A stretch of DNA of 64,000 bases. Source: Burkholderia plantarii. GTDB taxonomy: Bacteria; Pseudomonadota; Gammaproteobacteria; Burkholderiales; Burkholderiaceae. A model generated the notes under the pieces. The model made no database searches and had not been told where the DNA came from. It was given only the letters and a program-made list of their open reading frames with translations. Position numbers and translations under genes: made by a program. Within the stretch, counting starts at the first letter, position 1. Each line of letters starts with the position of its first letter. The stretch is from positions 682,001-746,000 of the forward strand of contig NZ_CP007212.1 in assembly GCF_001411805.1 (NCBI RefSeq). The letters run 5' to 3'. This document shows positions 1 through 7,863 of this stretch, piece after piece.

Positions 1-821
1 ATCTCGAGCCCGGCCGGCACGATCCCGGCGGCGATGATCGCGGCCACCGCCTCGCCGCCCCTGACGACGTCGTCGAAGCTCGCCATCACGAGCTGGGCGG
101 CCTGCGGCTTCGGGATCAGCCGCACCGTGACCTCGGTCACGATCGCGAACATGCCCTCGCTGCCGATCATCACGGCGAGCAGGTCGAGGCCGGGCGTGTC
201 GAGCGCGAGCGAGCCGAACTCGACCACGTCGCCGTCGATCGTCACCGCGCGCACGCGCAGCACGTTGTGGACCGTCAGCCCGTATTTGAGGCAGTGGACG
301 CCGCCCGAATTCTCGGCGACGTTGCCGCCGATGGTGCAGGCGATCTGCGAGGACGGATCGGGCGCGTAGTAGAGCCCGTAGGGCGCGGCGGCCTCCGAGA
401 TCGCGAGGTTGCGCACGCCGGGCTGGACCGTGGCGGTGCGCGCGTAGGAATCGACCTCGACGATGCGCGTGAAGCGCGCGAGCGAGACCACGATCCCGCC
501 CTCGTGGGGCAGCGCGCCGCCCGACAGGCTGGTGCCGGCGCCGCGCGGCACGATCGGCACGTTCATGCGGCGGCAGATCTGCACGATGCGCTGCACCTGC
601 GATTCGGTTTCCGGCAGCGCCACGGCAAGCGGCAGCCGCCGCCAGGCGGCGAGGCCGTCGCACTCGTAGGCGGCGGTTTCCTCGTCGCGGTGCAGCAGGC
701 AGTGGCCCGGCAGCACCGCCATCAGCGCCTGCACGACTTCGCGCTGGCGCTGTGCGCGGCTGGCCGGGTCGGGCCGCGTATCGGTATCGGCCTGGTGGAT
801 CGCGGCTTCGGCGGTGTTCAT
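1..821 (-). CDS. glcD: Glycolate oxidase FAD-binding subunit GlcD (partial, C-terminus beyond left edge)
   Basis: This is the FAD-binding catalytic subunit of the membrane-associated glycolate oxidase, which turns glycolate into glyoxylate. I translated it from the ATG at 821; 273 residues are in the window and the rest lies beyond base 1. The FAD-binding PCMH domain begins near residue 62 and carries PRGAGTSLSGG (about 92-102), the pyrophosphate-binding loop typical of GlcD, followed by a stretch with IGGNVAENSGG. Its ATG overlaps the TGA of the upstream FAD oxidase (ATGA), so the two are translationally coupled. In related genomes glcE and glcF follow, which would lie to the left of this window. 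The family is clear; that the substrate is glycolate rather than another 2-hydroxy acid is inferred from GlcD-like motifs and context. Confidence 0.85.
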   Translation of the reverse strand, partial: MNTAEAAIHQADTDTRPDPASRAQRQREVVQALMAVLPGHCLLHRDEETAAYECDGLAAWRRLPLAVALPETESQVQRIVQICRRMNVPIVPRGAGTSLSGGALPHEGGIVVSLARFTRIVEVDSYARTATVQPGVRNLAISEAAAPYGLYYAPDPSSQIACTIGGNVAENSGGVHCLKYGLTVHNVLRVRAVTIDGDVVEFGSLALDTPGLDLLAVMIGSEGMFAIVTEVTVRLIPKPQAAQLVMASFDDVVRGGEAVAAIIAAGIVPAGLE

Positions 822-2233
822 GCGTCGAGGCTGAAGATCTTGCCGGGGTTCATCAGGTTGCGCGGGTCGAGCGCGAGCTTGATCGCGCGCATCGTCTCGA
901 CGGCGTTCTCGCCGTGCTCGGCCGCGAGGAAACGCATCTTGTGCAGGCCCACGCCGTGTTCCCCGGTGCAGGTGCCGCCCATGCGCAGCGCGCGCTCGAC
1001 GATGCGCTGGTTGATCTGCTCGGCCTCCTCGAGCTCTTCCGGTTTCGCCGGATCGATCAGGATCGCCACGTGGAAGTTGCCGTCGCCGACATGGCCGACG
1101 ATCGGGCAGGGCAGCGTCGAGGCGCGCAGGTCGAGTTCGGTTTCCTCGACGCACTCGGCGAGCCGCGAGATCGGCACGCAGACGTCGGTGGTCACCGCGC
1201 GGCAGCCGGGCTTCAGCTGCAGCATGCCGAAGAACGCATTGTGGCGCGCCGACCAGAGCCGCGTGCGGTCCTCGGGGCGCGTGGCCCATTCGAAGCCTTG
1301 GCCGCCGTTCTGCGCGGCCAGTTCCTGCACGCGCTCGGCCTGCTCGCGCACGCCGGCCTCGGTGCCGTGGAATTCGAAGAACAGCGTGGGTGCTTCGGCG
1401 AGCGTCAGGTTCGAGTGGCGGTTGATGGCGCGCACGCCGAGCGCGTCGACGAACTCGACGCGCGCGATCGGCACGCCGATCTGGATCGTCTCGATCACCG
1501 AACGCACCGCGTCGCCCATCGACGGGAACGTGCAGATCGCGGCCGACACCGCCTCGGGCAGCGGATGCAGGCGCAGCGTGACTTCCGTGATCACGCCGAG
1601 CGTGCCCTCGGAGCCGACGAACAGGCGCGTGAGGTCGTAGCCGGCCGAGGACTTGCGCGCGCGGCTGCCGGTCTTCACGACGCGGCCGTTGGCCAGCACG
1701 GCGGTCAGGCCGAGCACGTTCTCGCGCATCGTGCCGTAGCGCACGGCATTGGTGCCCGAGGCGCGCGTGGCGGTCATGCCGCCGATGCTCGCGTCGGCGC
1801 CCGGGTCGATCGGGAAGAACAGGCCCGTGTCGCGCAGCGCCTCGTTGAGCGTCTTGCGCGTGATGCCGGGCTCGACCGTCACGGTCAGGTCGTCGGCGTC
1901 AATCGACAGCACGCGGTTCATGCGCGACACGTCGAGCGAGACGCCGCCGCGCACCGCGAGCAGGTGGCCTTCGAGCGAGGAGCCGGCGCCGTAGGGGATC
2001 AGCGGCACGTCGTGCTGCGCGCAGAGCGTGACGACGGTGCCGACCTCGTCGGCGCTCTGCGCGAACACGACGGCGTCGGGGAGTTCGGGATCGAACGGCG
2101 ATTCGTCACGGCCGTGATGGGCGCGGACCGCTTCCGAGGTCGACACGCGCTCGCCGAACGCGGCGACGAGCGCCGCGCGCAGCGCATCGGGGAACGGGCG
2201 GCGCAGCGACGCCGGGGGGGCGGGATGGTTCAC
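818..2233 (-). CDS. FAD-binding oxidoreductase, D-lactate dehydrogenase/GlcD-like
   Basis: A 471-residue FAD-linked 2-hydroxy-acid oxidase. The N-terminal PCMH-type FAD domain shows IPYGAGSSLEGH (about 79-90) and PGADASIGGM (about 144-153). The C-terminal cap domain has GHVGDGNFH and CTGEHGVGLHK, which supply substrate and metal contacts in D-lactate dehydrogenases and GlcD. It probably oxidises a D-2-hydroxy acid such as D-lactate and passes electrons to the quinone pool or cytochrome c. The start is a GTG, chosen because a strong Shine-Dalgarno sequence (AAGGAG on the minus strand, bases 2240-2245) sits just upstream and no nearby ATG is in frame. It is the first gene of a minus-strand unit with glcD. 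The exact substrate cannot be read from sequence. Confidence 0.9.
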   Translation of the reverse strand: MNHPAPPASLRRPFPDALRAALVAAFGERVSTSEAVRAHHGRDESPFDPELPDAVVFAQSADEVGTVVTLCAQHDVPLIPYGAGSSLEGHLLAVRGGVSLDVSRMNRVLSIDADDLTVTVEPGITRKTLNEALRDTGLFFPIDPGADASIGGMTATRASGTNAVRYGTMRENVLGLTAVLANGRVVKTGSRARKSSAGYDLTRLFVGSEGTLGVITEVTLRLHPLPEAVSAAICTFPSMGDAVRSVIETIQIGVPIARVEFVDALGVRAINRHSNLTLAEAPTLFFEFHGTEAGVREQAERVQELAAQNGGQGFEWATRPEDRTRLWSARHNAFFGMLQLKPGCRAVTTDVCVPISRLAECVEETELDLRASTLPCPIVGHVGDGNFHVAILIDPAKPEELEEAEQINQRIVERALRMGGTCTGEHGVGLHKMRFLAAEHGENAVETMRAIKLALDPRNLMNPGKIFSLDA

Positions 2234-2746
2234 GCGTGTCTCCTTGGGGCGATTTGTTCGGGTTCGTTCATTGCGTGCGGCGCGCGTCGGGCGCGCTCGC
2301 GGTGGCCGGGCCGGCTTCGGGCCTGCGTGGGATGCGGCTCGCGAAGGCGGTGCGCGGCGACCGGCAAATTATTCTACGCGCAAAGCCCGCTGCCGCGCCG
2401 CGGCGAGCGCTGGGATAATGGCGGCGCGGTTCGTGGTCTGGTTCGTGGTCTGGTTCGTGGTCTGATTCGTGGCTCGACGGGAGGACGCGGAGCGCCGCCG
2501 GCTGCCGGGATCCGCCGGTCCGGCGGCGGTGGACGCGAGCCGGTGCGCTGCGTTGCCGGTCGCCCGCGATGAACATGCCGCCAGACGGGGCCGGCGGGCG
2601 ATCCGGGTGGAAAGCGATGCGCGGGCCGGGAGAAGGCGGCACGAAAGCAGCGCGAACGCCACGCACACGCGCCACGGAAAGCGGCACAAAAGCGGGGTGA
2701 GCACCCCGCCGCACACGTCATCAACACGACACCACGAGGACACGAG
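2234..2746. other. 513-bp divergent intergenic region
   Basis: This lies between the FAD oxidase (minus) and the cobalamin adenosyltransferase (plus). It holds a 12-bp tandem repeat at 2429-2464 and a short hairpin at 2692-2709 (8-bp arms, GCGGGGTG and its complement). I see no convincing coding frame, no cobalamin riboswitch box and no clear promoter pair. Confidence 0.5.
2429..2464. repeat. 12-bp tandem repeat, three perfect copies
   Basis: The unit GTTCGTGGTCTG occurs three times head to tail (2429, 2441, 2453), followed by a diverged partial copy at 2465-2476 (ATTCGTGGCTCG). It lies in a non-coding stretch and is the only clear non-coding tandem repeat in the window. Confidence 0.85.
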
Positions 2747-3298
2747 ATGGGCAACCGCCTCAGCAAGATCGCGACCCGCACCGGCGACGACGGCACGACC
2801 GGCCTCGGCGACGGCAGCCGGGTCGGCAAGGACGACGCGCGAATCGCGGCGATCGGCGACGTCGACGAACTGAACTCGCAGCTCGGCGTGCTGCTGGCCG
2901 AGCCGCTGCCCGAGGAACTGCGCGGCGCGCTGTCGGCGATCCAGCACGACCTGTTCGACCTCGGCGGCGAACTCTGCATCCCGGGCCACGTGGCGATGAC
3001 CGACGCGCACCTGGCGCGGCTCGACGACTGGCTGGCCCACTACAACGCCCAGCTGCCGCCGCTCAAGGAGTTCATCCTGCCCGGCGGCTCGCGCGCGGCG
3101 GCGCTCGCGCACGTCTGCCGCACCGTGTGCCGGCGCGCCGAGCGCTCGATCGTGACGCTCGGCGCGGCCGGACAGGTGGCGCCGACGCCGCGCCGCTACG
3201 TCAACCGGCTCTCGGACCTGCTGTTCGTGTGCGCGCGCGTCCTGAACCGCGCGGACGGCGGCAGCGACGTGCTTTGGGAGCGCGGCCGGCCCGACTGA
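2747..3298 (+). CDS. Cob(I)yrinic acid a,c-diamide adenosyltransferase, PduO type
   Basis: This enzyme transfers the adenosyl group of ATP to cob(I)alamin to make coenzyme B12, working in cobalamin assimilation or salvage. At 183 residues it is the usual size of the PduO/MMAB family. The N-terminal ATP-binding stretch TRTGDDGTTGL is at residues 9-19, the conserved RRAERSIV helix at about 128-135 and NRLSDLLFVCAR at about 152-163. It is also an all-helical protein with no membrane segment. The start follows a weak GAGGACACGAG leader. No riboswitch was seen upstream, and neither neighbour is a B12 gene, so it appears to be a stand-alone gene. CobA-type and EutT-type enzymes are excluded by the motifs. 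Confidence 0.93.
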   Translation: MGNRLSKIATRTGDDGTTGLGDGSRVGKDDARIAAIGDVDELNSQLGVLLAEPLPEELRGALSAIQHDLFDLGGELCIPGHVAMTDAHLARLDDWLAHYNAQLPPLKEFILPGGSRAAALAHVCRTVCRRAERSIVTLGAAGQVAPTPRRYVNRLSDLLFVCARVLNRADGGSDVLWERGRPD

Positions 3299-3409
3299 GG
3301 CGGGCGCCGGAGGCGGCGCGGGCGGTCGCGCCGCCTCGGCATGACATCGACGGCAATACCGGGCGGGATCGTTGCAACTGCGGCAATTTGTCCATCTCGA
3401 TATTCGGTC

Positions 3410-3438
3410 TTAAAGATGTATCGTAAATGCATCTTTAA
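3410..3438. promoter_or_regulatory. NsrR-like nitric-oxide-responsive operator upstream of hmp
   Basis: A near-perfect inverted repeat: the left arm TTAAAGATGTAT and right arm ATGCATCTTTAA match at 11 of 12 positions around the 5-bp spacer CGTAA. It closely matches the AAGATGYATTT-type half sites known for NsrR, the [2Fe-2S] repressor that senses nitric oxide. It ends 26 bp before the hmp start, where a bound repressor would block transcription. NsrR itself is not in the window; regulation is inferred from the match. Confidence 0.85.
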
Positions 3439-3464
3439 ACCAGCGCCCCCAATGGAGAACAACG

Positions 3465-4673
3465 ATGACGACGCTCACCGCCGAGCAGATGGACCGTGTC
3501 AAGGCAACCGCCCCGGTGCTTGCTGCCCAGGGACCGAAGATCACGCAGCATTTCTACCAGCGGATGTTCCACCACCATCCCGAACTGCGGAACCTGTTCA
3601 ACCAGTCGCACCAGAAGGCGGGTGGCGGCCAGCCCGAGGCGCTGGCTCGGGCGGTGTGGGCCTATGCGGCGAACATCGACAATCTCGGCGCGCTCGGCGG
3701 CACCGTCTCGCGCATCGCGCACAAGCACGTGAGCCTGTCGGTGCGTCCCGAGCATTACCCGATCGTCGGCGAAAACCTGCTGGCCGCGATCGTCGAGGTG
3801 CTCGGCGAGGCGGTGGATGCGCCGACGCTCGACGCGTGGCGGGCCGCGTACGCGCAGCTCGTGCAGATCCTGACCGGCGTCGAGGCGCGGCTCTACGCTC
3901 AGGCGCCGTGGACCGGCTATCGGCCGTTCCGGGTCGCGCGCAAGGTGCGCGAAAGCGACGAGATCACCTCGTTCTACCTGGAGCCGACCGACGGCGGTGC
4001 CGCGCCGGACTTCGAGCCGGGCCAGTACATCTCGGTCAAGCGCTACATCGGCGAGCTCGGCGTCGACCAGCCACGCCAGTACAGCCTGTCGGACCTGCCG
4101 AACGGCAAGTGGCTGCGGATTTCGGTGAAGCGCGAGGCGGGGCGCGGCGCCGCGGTACCGGCCGGGAGGATGTCGACGCTGCTGCACGACGGCGTCGAGG
4201 AAGGGGCGATCGTCGAGGTGTCGGCGCCGATGGGGGATTTCACGCTCGCTCGCGAGGCCGACACGCCGGTCGTGCTGATTTCGGGCGGGGTCGGCATCAC
4301 GCCGATGGTGTCGATGGCCTCGGCGCTGGCCGCGGCCGGCAGCCGGCGGCCGCTCCATTTCGTCCACGCCTGCCGCTCGGGCCGCGTCCATGCGTTCCGC
4401 GACTGGCTCAACGCGCTGGTGGCGAGCCGCCCGGACACGACGCGCCACGTGCTGTACGAGATCGTCGGCCCGGACGATGAAGCCGGCGTCGATCACGACC
4501 GCGAAGGGCGGCTCACGCCGGCCGAACTGCGCGCGGCCGTGCTGCCCGATGCCGACTATTACCTCTGCGGGCCGGTCGGCTTCATGACCGCGCAGCGCGA
4601 CGCGCTGCTCGCGCTCGGCGTCGCGCCGGCGCGCGTGCATACCGAGATCTTCGGTTCGGGCGCGGTGGAATGA
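3465..4673 (+). CDS. hmp: Flavohaemoglobin / nitric oxide dioxygenase
   Basis: A cytoplasmic enzyme that detoxifies nitric oxide to nitrate using O2 and NAD(P)H. Its 402 residues show all three family domains: a globin domain (about 1-138, proximal haem His in the stretch around residue 85), an FAD-binding domain with RQYSLSD at about 205-211, and an NAD-binding domain with GGVGITPM at about 275-282. The protein ends in a typical EIFGSG tail. Translation starts at an ATG after GGAGAA with 5-6 bases spacing. The NsrR-like palindrome just upstream predicts derepression by nitric oxide. The gene stands alone, convergent with aroG. Identification is firm. Confidence 0.97.
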   Translation: MTTLTAEQMDRVKATAPVLAAQGPKITQHFYQRMFHHHPELRNLFNQSHQKAGGGQPEALARAVWAYAANIDNLGALGGTVSRIAHKHVSLSVRPEHYPIVGENLLAAIVEVLGEAVDAPTLDAWRAAYAQLVQILTGVEARLYAQAPWTGYRPFRVARKVRESDEITSFYLEPTDGGAAPDFEPGQYISVKRYIGELGVDQPRQYSLSDLPNGKWLRISVKREAGRGAAVPAGRMSTLLHDGVEEGAIVEVSAPMGDFTLAREADTPVVLISGGVGITPMVSMASALAAAGSRRPLHFVHACRSGRVHAFRDWLNALVASRPDTTRHVLYEIVGPDDEAGVDHDREGRLTPAELRAAVLPDADYYLCGPVGFMTAQRDALLALGVAPARVHTEIFGSGAVE

Positions 4674-4745
4674 GGCCGGGTGCCTGACGGCGCATCGCCC
4701 TGGCTGCCATGGGCAGGCCCGGGCGATGCATGTCGCTGCAGGGGA

Positions 4746-4779
4746 AAGGGCCGGTTCGCCGAGAGGCGGCCCGGCCCTT
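4746..4779. terminator. Convergent hairpin between hmp and aroG
   Basis: Arms AAGGGCCGG (4746-4754) and CCGGCCCTT (4771-4779) enclose an inner CGCC/GGCG stem. A short A/T tract flanks it (AAA on the plus strand before the left arm). It could terminate both convergent genes, though the U-tract is short. Confidence 0.55.
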
Positions 4780-4799
4780 CAGGCTGCGTGGCGTCGGCT

Positions 4800-5873
4800 T
4801 TAGTTGCCGCTGCCGCGCGCGACGCGGCGTGCCTTGACGGCGTCGGCCAGCCCTTCGAGCACCTTGACGCTGTCGTCCAGGCTGATGCAGGCGTCGGTGA
4901 TGCTCTGACCGTAGGTCAGCGGGCAGCCCGGCGTCAGGTCCTGGCGGCCGGCCACCAGGTGCGATTCCACCATCACGCCGACGATCCGTTCGTCGCCGGC
5001 CGCGAGCTGGCGGCCGATGTCGGCGCAGACCGGGATCTGGTTCTCGTGCTTCTTCGAGCTGTTGGCGTGGCTCGCGTCGATCATCAGGCGCGCGGCGAGG
5101 CCGGCCTTGCCGATGTCGGCGCAGGCCACGTTGACGCTCTCGGCGTCGTAGTTCGGCGCCTTGCCGCCGCGCAGGATCACGTGGCAGTCCTCGTTGCCGG
5201 CCGTCGAGACGATCGCCGAGTGGCCGCCCTTGGTCACCGACAGGAAATGGTGCGGCTGCGAGGCGGCCTTGATCGCGTCCACGGCGATCTTCACGTTGCC
5301 GTCGGTGCCGTTCTTGAAGCCGACCGGGCACGACAGGCCCGAGGCGAGTTCGCGGTGGACCTGCGACTCGGTGGTGCGCGCGCCGATCGCGCCCCACGAC
5401 ACGAGGTCGGCGATGTACTGCGGGCTGATCATGTCGAGGAACTCGGTGCCGGCAGGCAGGCCCAGCTCGTTGATCTGCAGCAGCAGTTCGCGCGCGGTGC
5501 GCAGCCCTTCGTTGATCTTGAAGCTGTTGTCGAGGTGCGGATCGTTGATGAGCCCCTTCCAGCCGACCGTGGTGCGCGGCTTCTCGAAGTAGACGCGCAT
5601 CACGATCTCGAGATCGTTCTGGAAGCGCCGGCGCAGTTCGACGAGTTGCTTCGCGTAATCGACCGCGGCGTTCGTGTCGTGGATCGAGCACGGGCCGATC
5701 ACCACCACCAGGCGGTCGTCCATGCCGTGCAGGATCCGGTGCAGCGAGCGGCGCGTGCTGTAGATCAGTTCCGCCACGGCTTCCGAGCACGGGAACTCGC
5801 GGATCAGGTGATTGGGCGGCGTCAGTTCTTTCAATTCGCGAATCCGGACATCGTCGGTGTTGTGCGGTGGCAT
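4800..5873 (-). CDS. aroG: 3-deoxy-7-phosphoheptulonate (DAHP) synthase, class I
   Basis: This enzyme condenses phosphoenolpyruvate with erythrose 4-phosphate, the first step of the shikimate pathway to Phe, Tyr and Trp. The 357-residue protein is the standard length of class I AroF/G/H enzymes and has the PEP-binding motif GPCSIHD at residues 60-66. The frame stays open further upstream, but the ATG at 5873 (MPPHNTDDVR) is chosen because it gives the family length and follows a GGAG Shine-Dalgarno; upstream codons belong to the regulatory leader. The leader carries a Phe/Tyr/Trp-rich peptide and an intrinsic terminator, so transcription is probably attenuated by aromatic aminoacyl-tRNA supply. 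Which aromatic amino acid feedback-inhibits the enzyme cannot be decided here. Confidence 0.96.
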   Translation of the reverse strand: MPPHNTDDVRIRELKELTPPNHLIREFPCSEAVAELIYSTRRSLHRILHGMDDRLVVVIGPCSIHDTNAAVDYAKQLVELRRRFQNDLEIVMRVYFEKPRTTVGWKGLINDPHLDNSFKINEGLRTARELLLQINELGLPAGTEFLDMISPQYIADLVSWGAIGARTTESQVHRELASGLSCPVGFKNGTDGNVKIAVDAIKAASQPHHFLSVTKGGHSAIVSTAGNEDCHVILRGGKAPNYDAESVNVACADIGKAGLAARLMIDASHANSSKKHENQIPVCADIGRQLAAGDERIVGVMVESHLVAGRQDLTPGCPLTYGQSITDACISLDDSVKVLEGLADAVKARRVARGSGN

Positions 5874-5993
5874 GCTTGTGTTCTCCAGTGTCGCGTCGCC
5901 GGGGCGGTCGCGCTCGGCCGTTGCGGGTATCGATCGGTGTGGCCTGGATGCGGCCGGGTTCATCGGCGCCGGCGCTGCTGAACCGGCGGGACG

Positions 5994-6024
5994 AAAAAAA
6001 ACCGCCGGGTTCGCCGGCGGTTTT
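5994..6024 (-). terminator. Intrinsic terminator in the aroG leader (candidate attenuator)
   Basis: On the minus strand a perfect 11-bp stem (AAAACCGCCGG, loop CGAAC, CCGGCGGTTTT) runs into eight consecutive T (bases 6001 down to 5994). It lies 31 bp after the leader-peptide stop and about 120 bp before the aroG start. A strong terminator between promoter and gene is the mark of attenuation. Bases 6011-6020, in its first arm and loop, can instead pair with leader bases 6069-6078. Confidence 0.85.
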
Positions 6025-6054
6025 CTGGGAATTTGGTTCGCGCGTCGCGCGCTA

Positions 6055-6120
6055 TCACTCCTCTCGATCCGCCAGCGGTCTGAGATACCAGAAAAAGTAA
6101 AAATAAAACTTGGCGGACAT
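6055..6120 (-). CDS. Aromatic-rich leader peptide of aroG (21 aa)
   Basis: An ATG-to-TGA frame of 21 codons. Residues 5-12 read FYFYFFWY: four Phe, three Tyr and one Trp in a row, a composition hard to explain by chance in DNA of this GC content, where Phe, Tyr and Trp codons are rare. It sits between a predicted promoter (6157-6185) and the attenuator hairpin, so it fits a classical leader peptide whose translation senses charged tRNA-Phe and tRNA-Tyr. Codons 15-18 (CCG CTG GCG GAT) include the segment that can pair with the terminator arm. No strong Shine-Dalgarno precedes the ATG. The peptide itself is unlikely to have another job. Confidence 0.8.
   Translation of the reverse strand: MSAKFYFYFFWYLRPLADREE
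6069..6078 (-). promoter_or_regulatory. Candidate antiterminator segment in the aroG leader
   Basis: On the minus strand the segment CCGCTGGCGG (leader codons 15-18) can pair with CCGCCGGCGA (bases 6020 down to 6011) in 9 of 10 positions, counting one G-U pair. Forming this helix would break the terminator stem. It would be exposed when a ribosome stalls on the upstream Phe/Tyr codons. This is a paper fold only. Confidence 0.5.
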
Positions 6121-6156
6121 GATCGGGCGGTGTGTCGTGATTGGAGCGATGTCGAC

Positions 6157-6185
6157 TTTATACCCGGGCGGCACGCGCAATGCAA
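6157..6185 (-). promoter_or_regulatory. Sigma-70 promoter for the aroG leader transcript
   Basis: Reading the minus strand: -35 TTGCAT (6185-6180), a 17-bp spacer, and -10 TATAAA (6162-6157). Transcription would begin near 6150, about 30 bases before the leader-peptide ATG. Confidence 0.65.
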
Positions 6186-6246
6186 CCGGTGGGTGCGAAA
6201 AACGCGGATAATCCGCGCGGGTGTTAATTGCGACGCAGGATGTCTG

Positions 6247-6277
6247 CGCTGCTGTGCGGAATTGCCGCACAGCAGCG
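6247..6277 (-). terminator. Strong hairpin after tldD
   Basis: A perfect 13-bp stem (CGCTGCTGTGCGG and its complement) with a 5-base loop lies 17 bp after the tldD stop codon. There is no T-tract after it, so it could be a Rho-assisted terminator or an RNA 3'-end stabiliser that separates tldD from aroG. Confidence 0.6.
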
Positions 6278-6294
6278 TGACGGCCCGGCCGGGC

Positions 6295-7761
6295 TCAGGC
6301 GGTGCCGCCGACCGTCATCGAATCGATCCGCAGCGTCGGCTGGCCGACGCCCACCGGCACGCTCTGGCCTTCCTTGCCGCACACGCCGACGCCCGAATCG
6401 AGCTTCATGTCGTTGCCGATCATGCTGACGTACTTCAGCGATTCGGGGCCGCTGCCGATTAGCGTGGCGCCCTTCACCGGGTAGGTCACCTTGCCGTTCT
6501 CGATCATGTAGGCCTCGGAGGCCGAGAACACGAACTTGCCGTTGGTGATGTCCACCTGGCCGCCGCCGAAGTTCACGGCGTACAGGCCGTGCTTGACCGA
6601 CGCGATGATTTCCTGCGGATCCTTGTCGCCGTTCAGCATGTAGGTGTTGGTCATGCGCGGCATCGGCAGCGCCGCGTACGATTCGCGGCGCGCGTTGCCG
6701 GTCACCGGCATCTTCATCAGGCGCGCGTTCAGCGTGTCCTGGATGTAGCCCTTCAGGATCCCGTCCTCGATCAGCGTCGTGCATTGGGTCGGGTTGCCTT
6801 CGTCGTCGATGTTGAGCGAGCCGCGGCGGTTCGGCAGCGTGCCGTCGTCCACCACCGTCACGCCCTTGGCGGCGACGCGCTCGCCGATGCGCCCGGCGAA
6901 CGCCGACGAGCCCTTGCGGTTGAAGTCGCCCTCCAGGCCATGGCCGATCGCCTCGTGCAGCAGCACGCCGGGCCAGCCCGAGCCGAGCACCACCGTCATC
7001 GCGCCGGCCGGCGCCGGGCGCGCGTCGAGGTTGACGAGCGCGGCGTGGACCGCGTCGTCCACGTAGCGCGACAGCACCTCGTCGCTGAAGTAGCCGTAGT
7101 CGAAGCGGCCGCCGCCGCCGCCCGAGCCGATCTCGCGGCGCCCGTTCTGCTCGGCGATCACCGTCACCGAGACGCGCACCAGCGGGCGGATGTCGGCGGC
7201 CAGCGCGCCGTCGCTGCGCGCCACCAGCACCACGTCGTATTCGCCGGCCAGGCCCGCCATCACCTGCGTGATGCGCGGGTCGCGGCCGCGCGCCATCTGC
7301 TCGATGCGTTCGAGCAGCTTGACCTTGGCGGTGGCGTCGAGCGAGGCGAGCGGGTCGGACGGCAGGTACAGGTCGCGCCCCGACACGCCGGTCAGCGACG
7401 AGGCGACCTGGATCTTGCGGCGCCCGCCGCCCGCGGCCGCGATCGCCTTGGTGGCGCTGGCGGCCTGGCGGATCGCCTCGGGCGAGAGGTCGTCCGAGTA
7501 GGCGAACGCGGTGCGCTCGCCGGCCACGGCTCGCACGCCGACGCCCTGGTCGATGCTGAAGCTGCCCGACTTCACGATCCCTTCCTCGAGGCTCCACGCT
7601 TCGCTGCGGGTCGCCTGGAAGTACAGGTCCGCGTAGTCGACGCGATGCGTGAAGATGTCGGCGAGCGTGCGCGTGAGCAGCGTTTCGTCGAGGCCATACG
7701 GCGTGAGCAGGATGTCCTTCGCGAGGGCGAGATTGCGGATGCCGGGTTCGATGATGTTCAT
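6295..7761 (-). CDS. tldD: Metalloprotease TldD
   Basis: A 488-residue cytoplasmic zinc metalloprotease subunit of the TldD/PmbA family, known to act with TldE on small peptides such as microcin B17 precursor and CcdA antitoxin. The metal-binding motif [11 protein letters not shown] is at about residues 264-274, and the length matches the family. The protein has no signal peptide or membrane segment. It starts at an ATG 102 bp after the nitrilase-family gene on the same strand, so the two may be cotranscribed. A tldE/pmbA partner is not in this window. Identification is firm. Confidence 0.95.
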   Translation of the reverse strand: MNIIEPGIRNLALAKDILLTPYGLDETLLTRTLADIFTHRVDYADLYFQATRSEAWSLEEGIVKSGSFSIDQGVGVRAVAGERTAFAYSDDLSPEAIRQAASATKAIAAAGGGRRKIQVASSLTGVSGRDLYLPSDPLASLDATAKVKLLERIEQMARGRDPRITQVMAGLAGEYDVVLVARSDGALAADIRPLVRVSVTVIAEQNGRREIGSGGGGGRFDYGYFSDEVLSRYVDDAVHAALVNLDARPAPAGAMTVVLGSGWPGVLLHEAIGHGLEGDFNRKGSSAFAGRIGERVAAKGVTVVDDGTLPNRRGSLNIDDEGNPTQCTTLIEDGILKGYIQDTLNARLMKMPVTGNARRESYAALPMPRMTNTYMLNGDKDPQEIIASVKHGLYAVNFGGGQVDITNGKFVFSASEAYMIENGKVTYPVKGATLIGSGPESLKYVSMIGNDMKLDSGVGVCGKEGQSVPVGVGQPTLRIDSMTVGGTA

Positions 7762-7863
7762 GCGGTGTCGGGTATCGGGGTTGCTTTGAGCGGAGTCGGG
7801 TCAGTCGTCGGTGTGTCGCGGTGAGTCGGGTCTGGAGCGGATCACGCGGCCTCGTCGAGTATC

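Noticed and set aside
2234..2746. Possible cobalamin riboswitch upstream of the adenosyltransferase gene
   Set aside because: No B12-box-like core or matching stem set could be found; only a short isolated hairpin is present.
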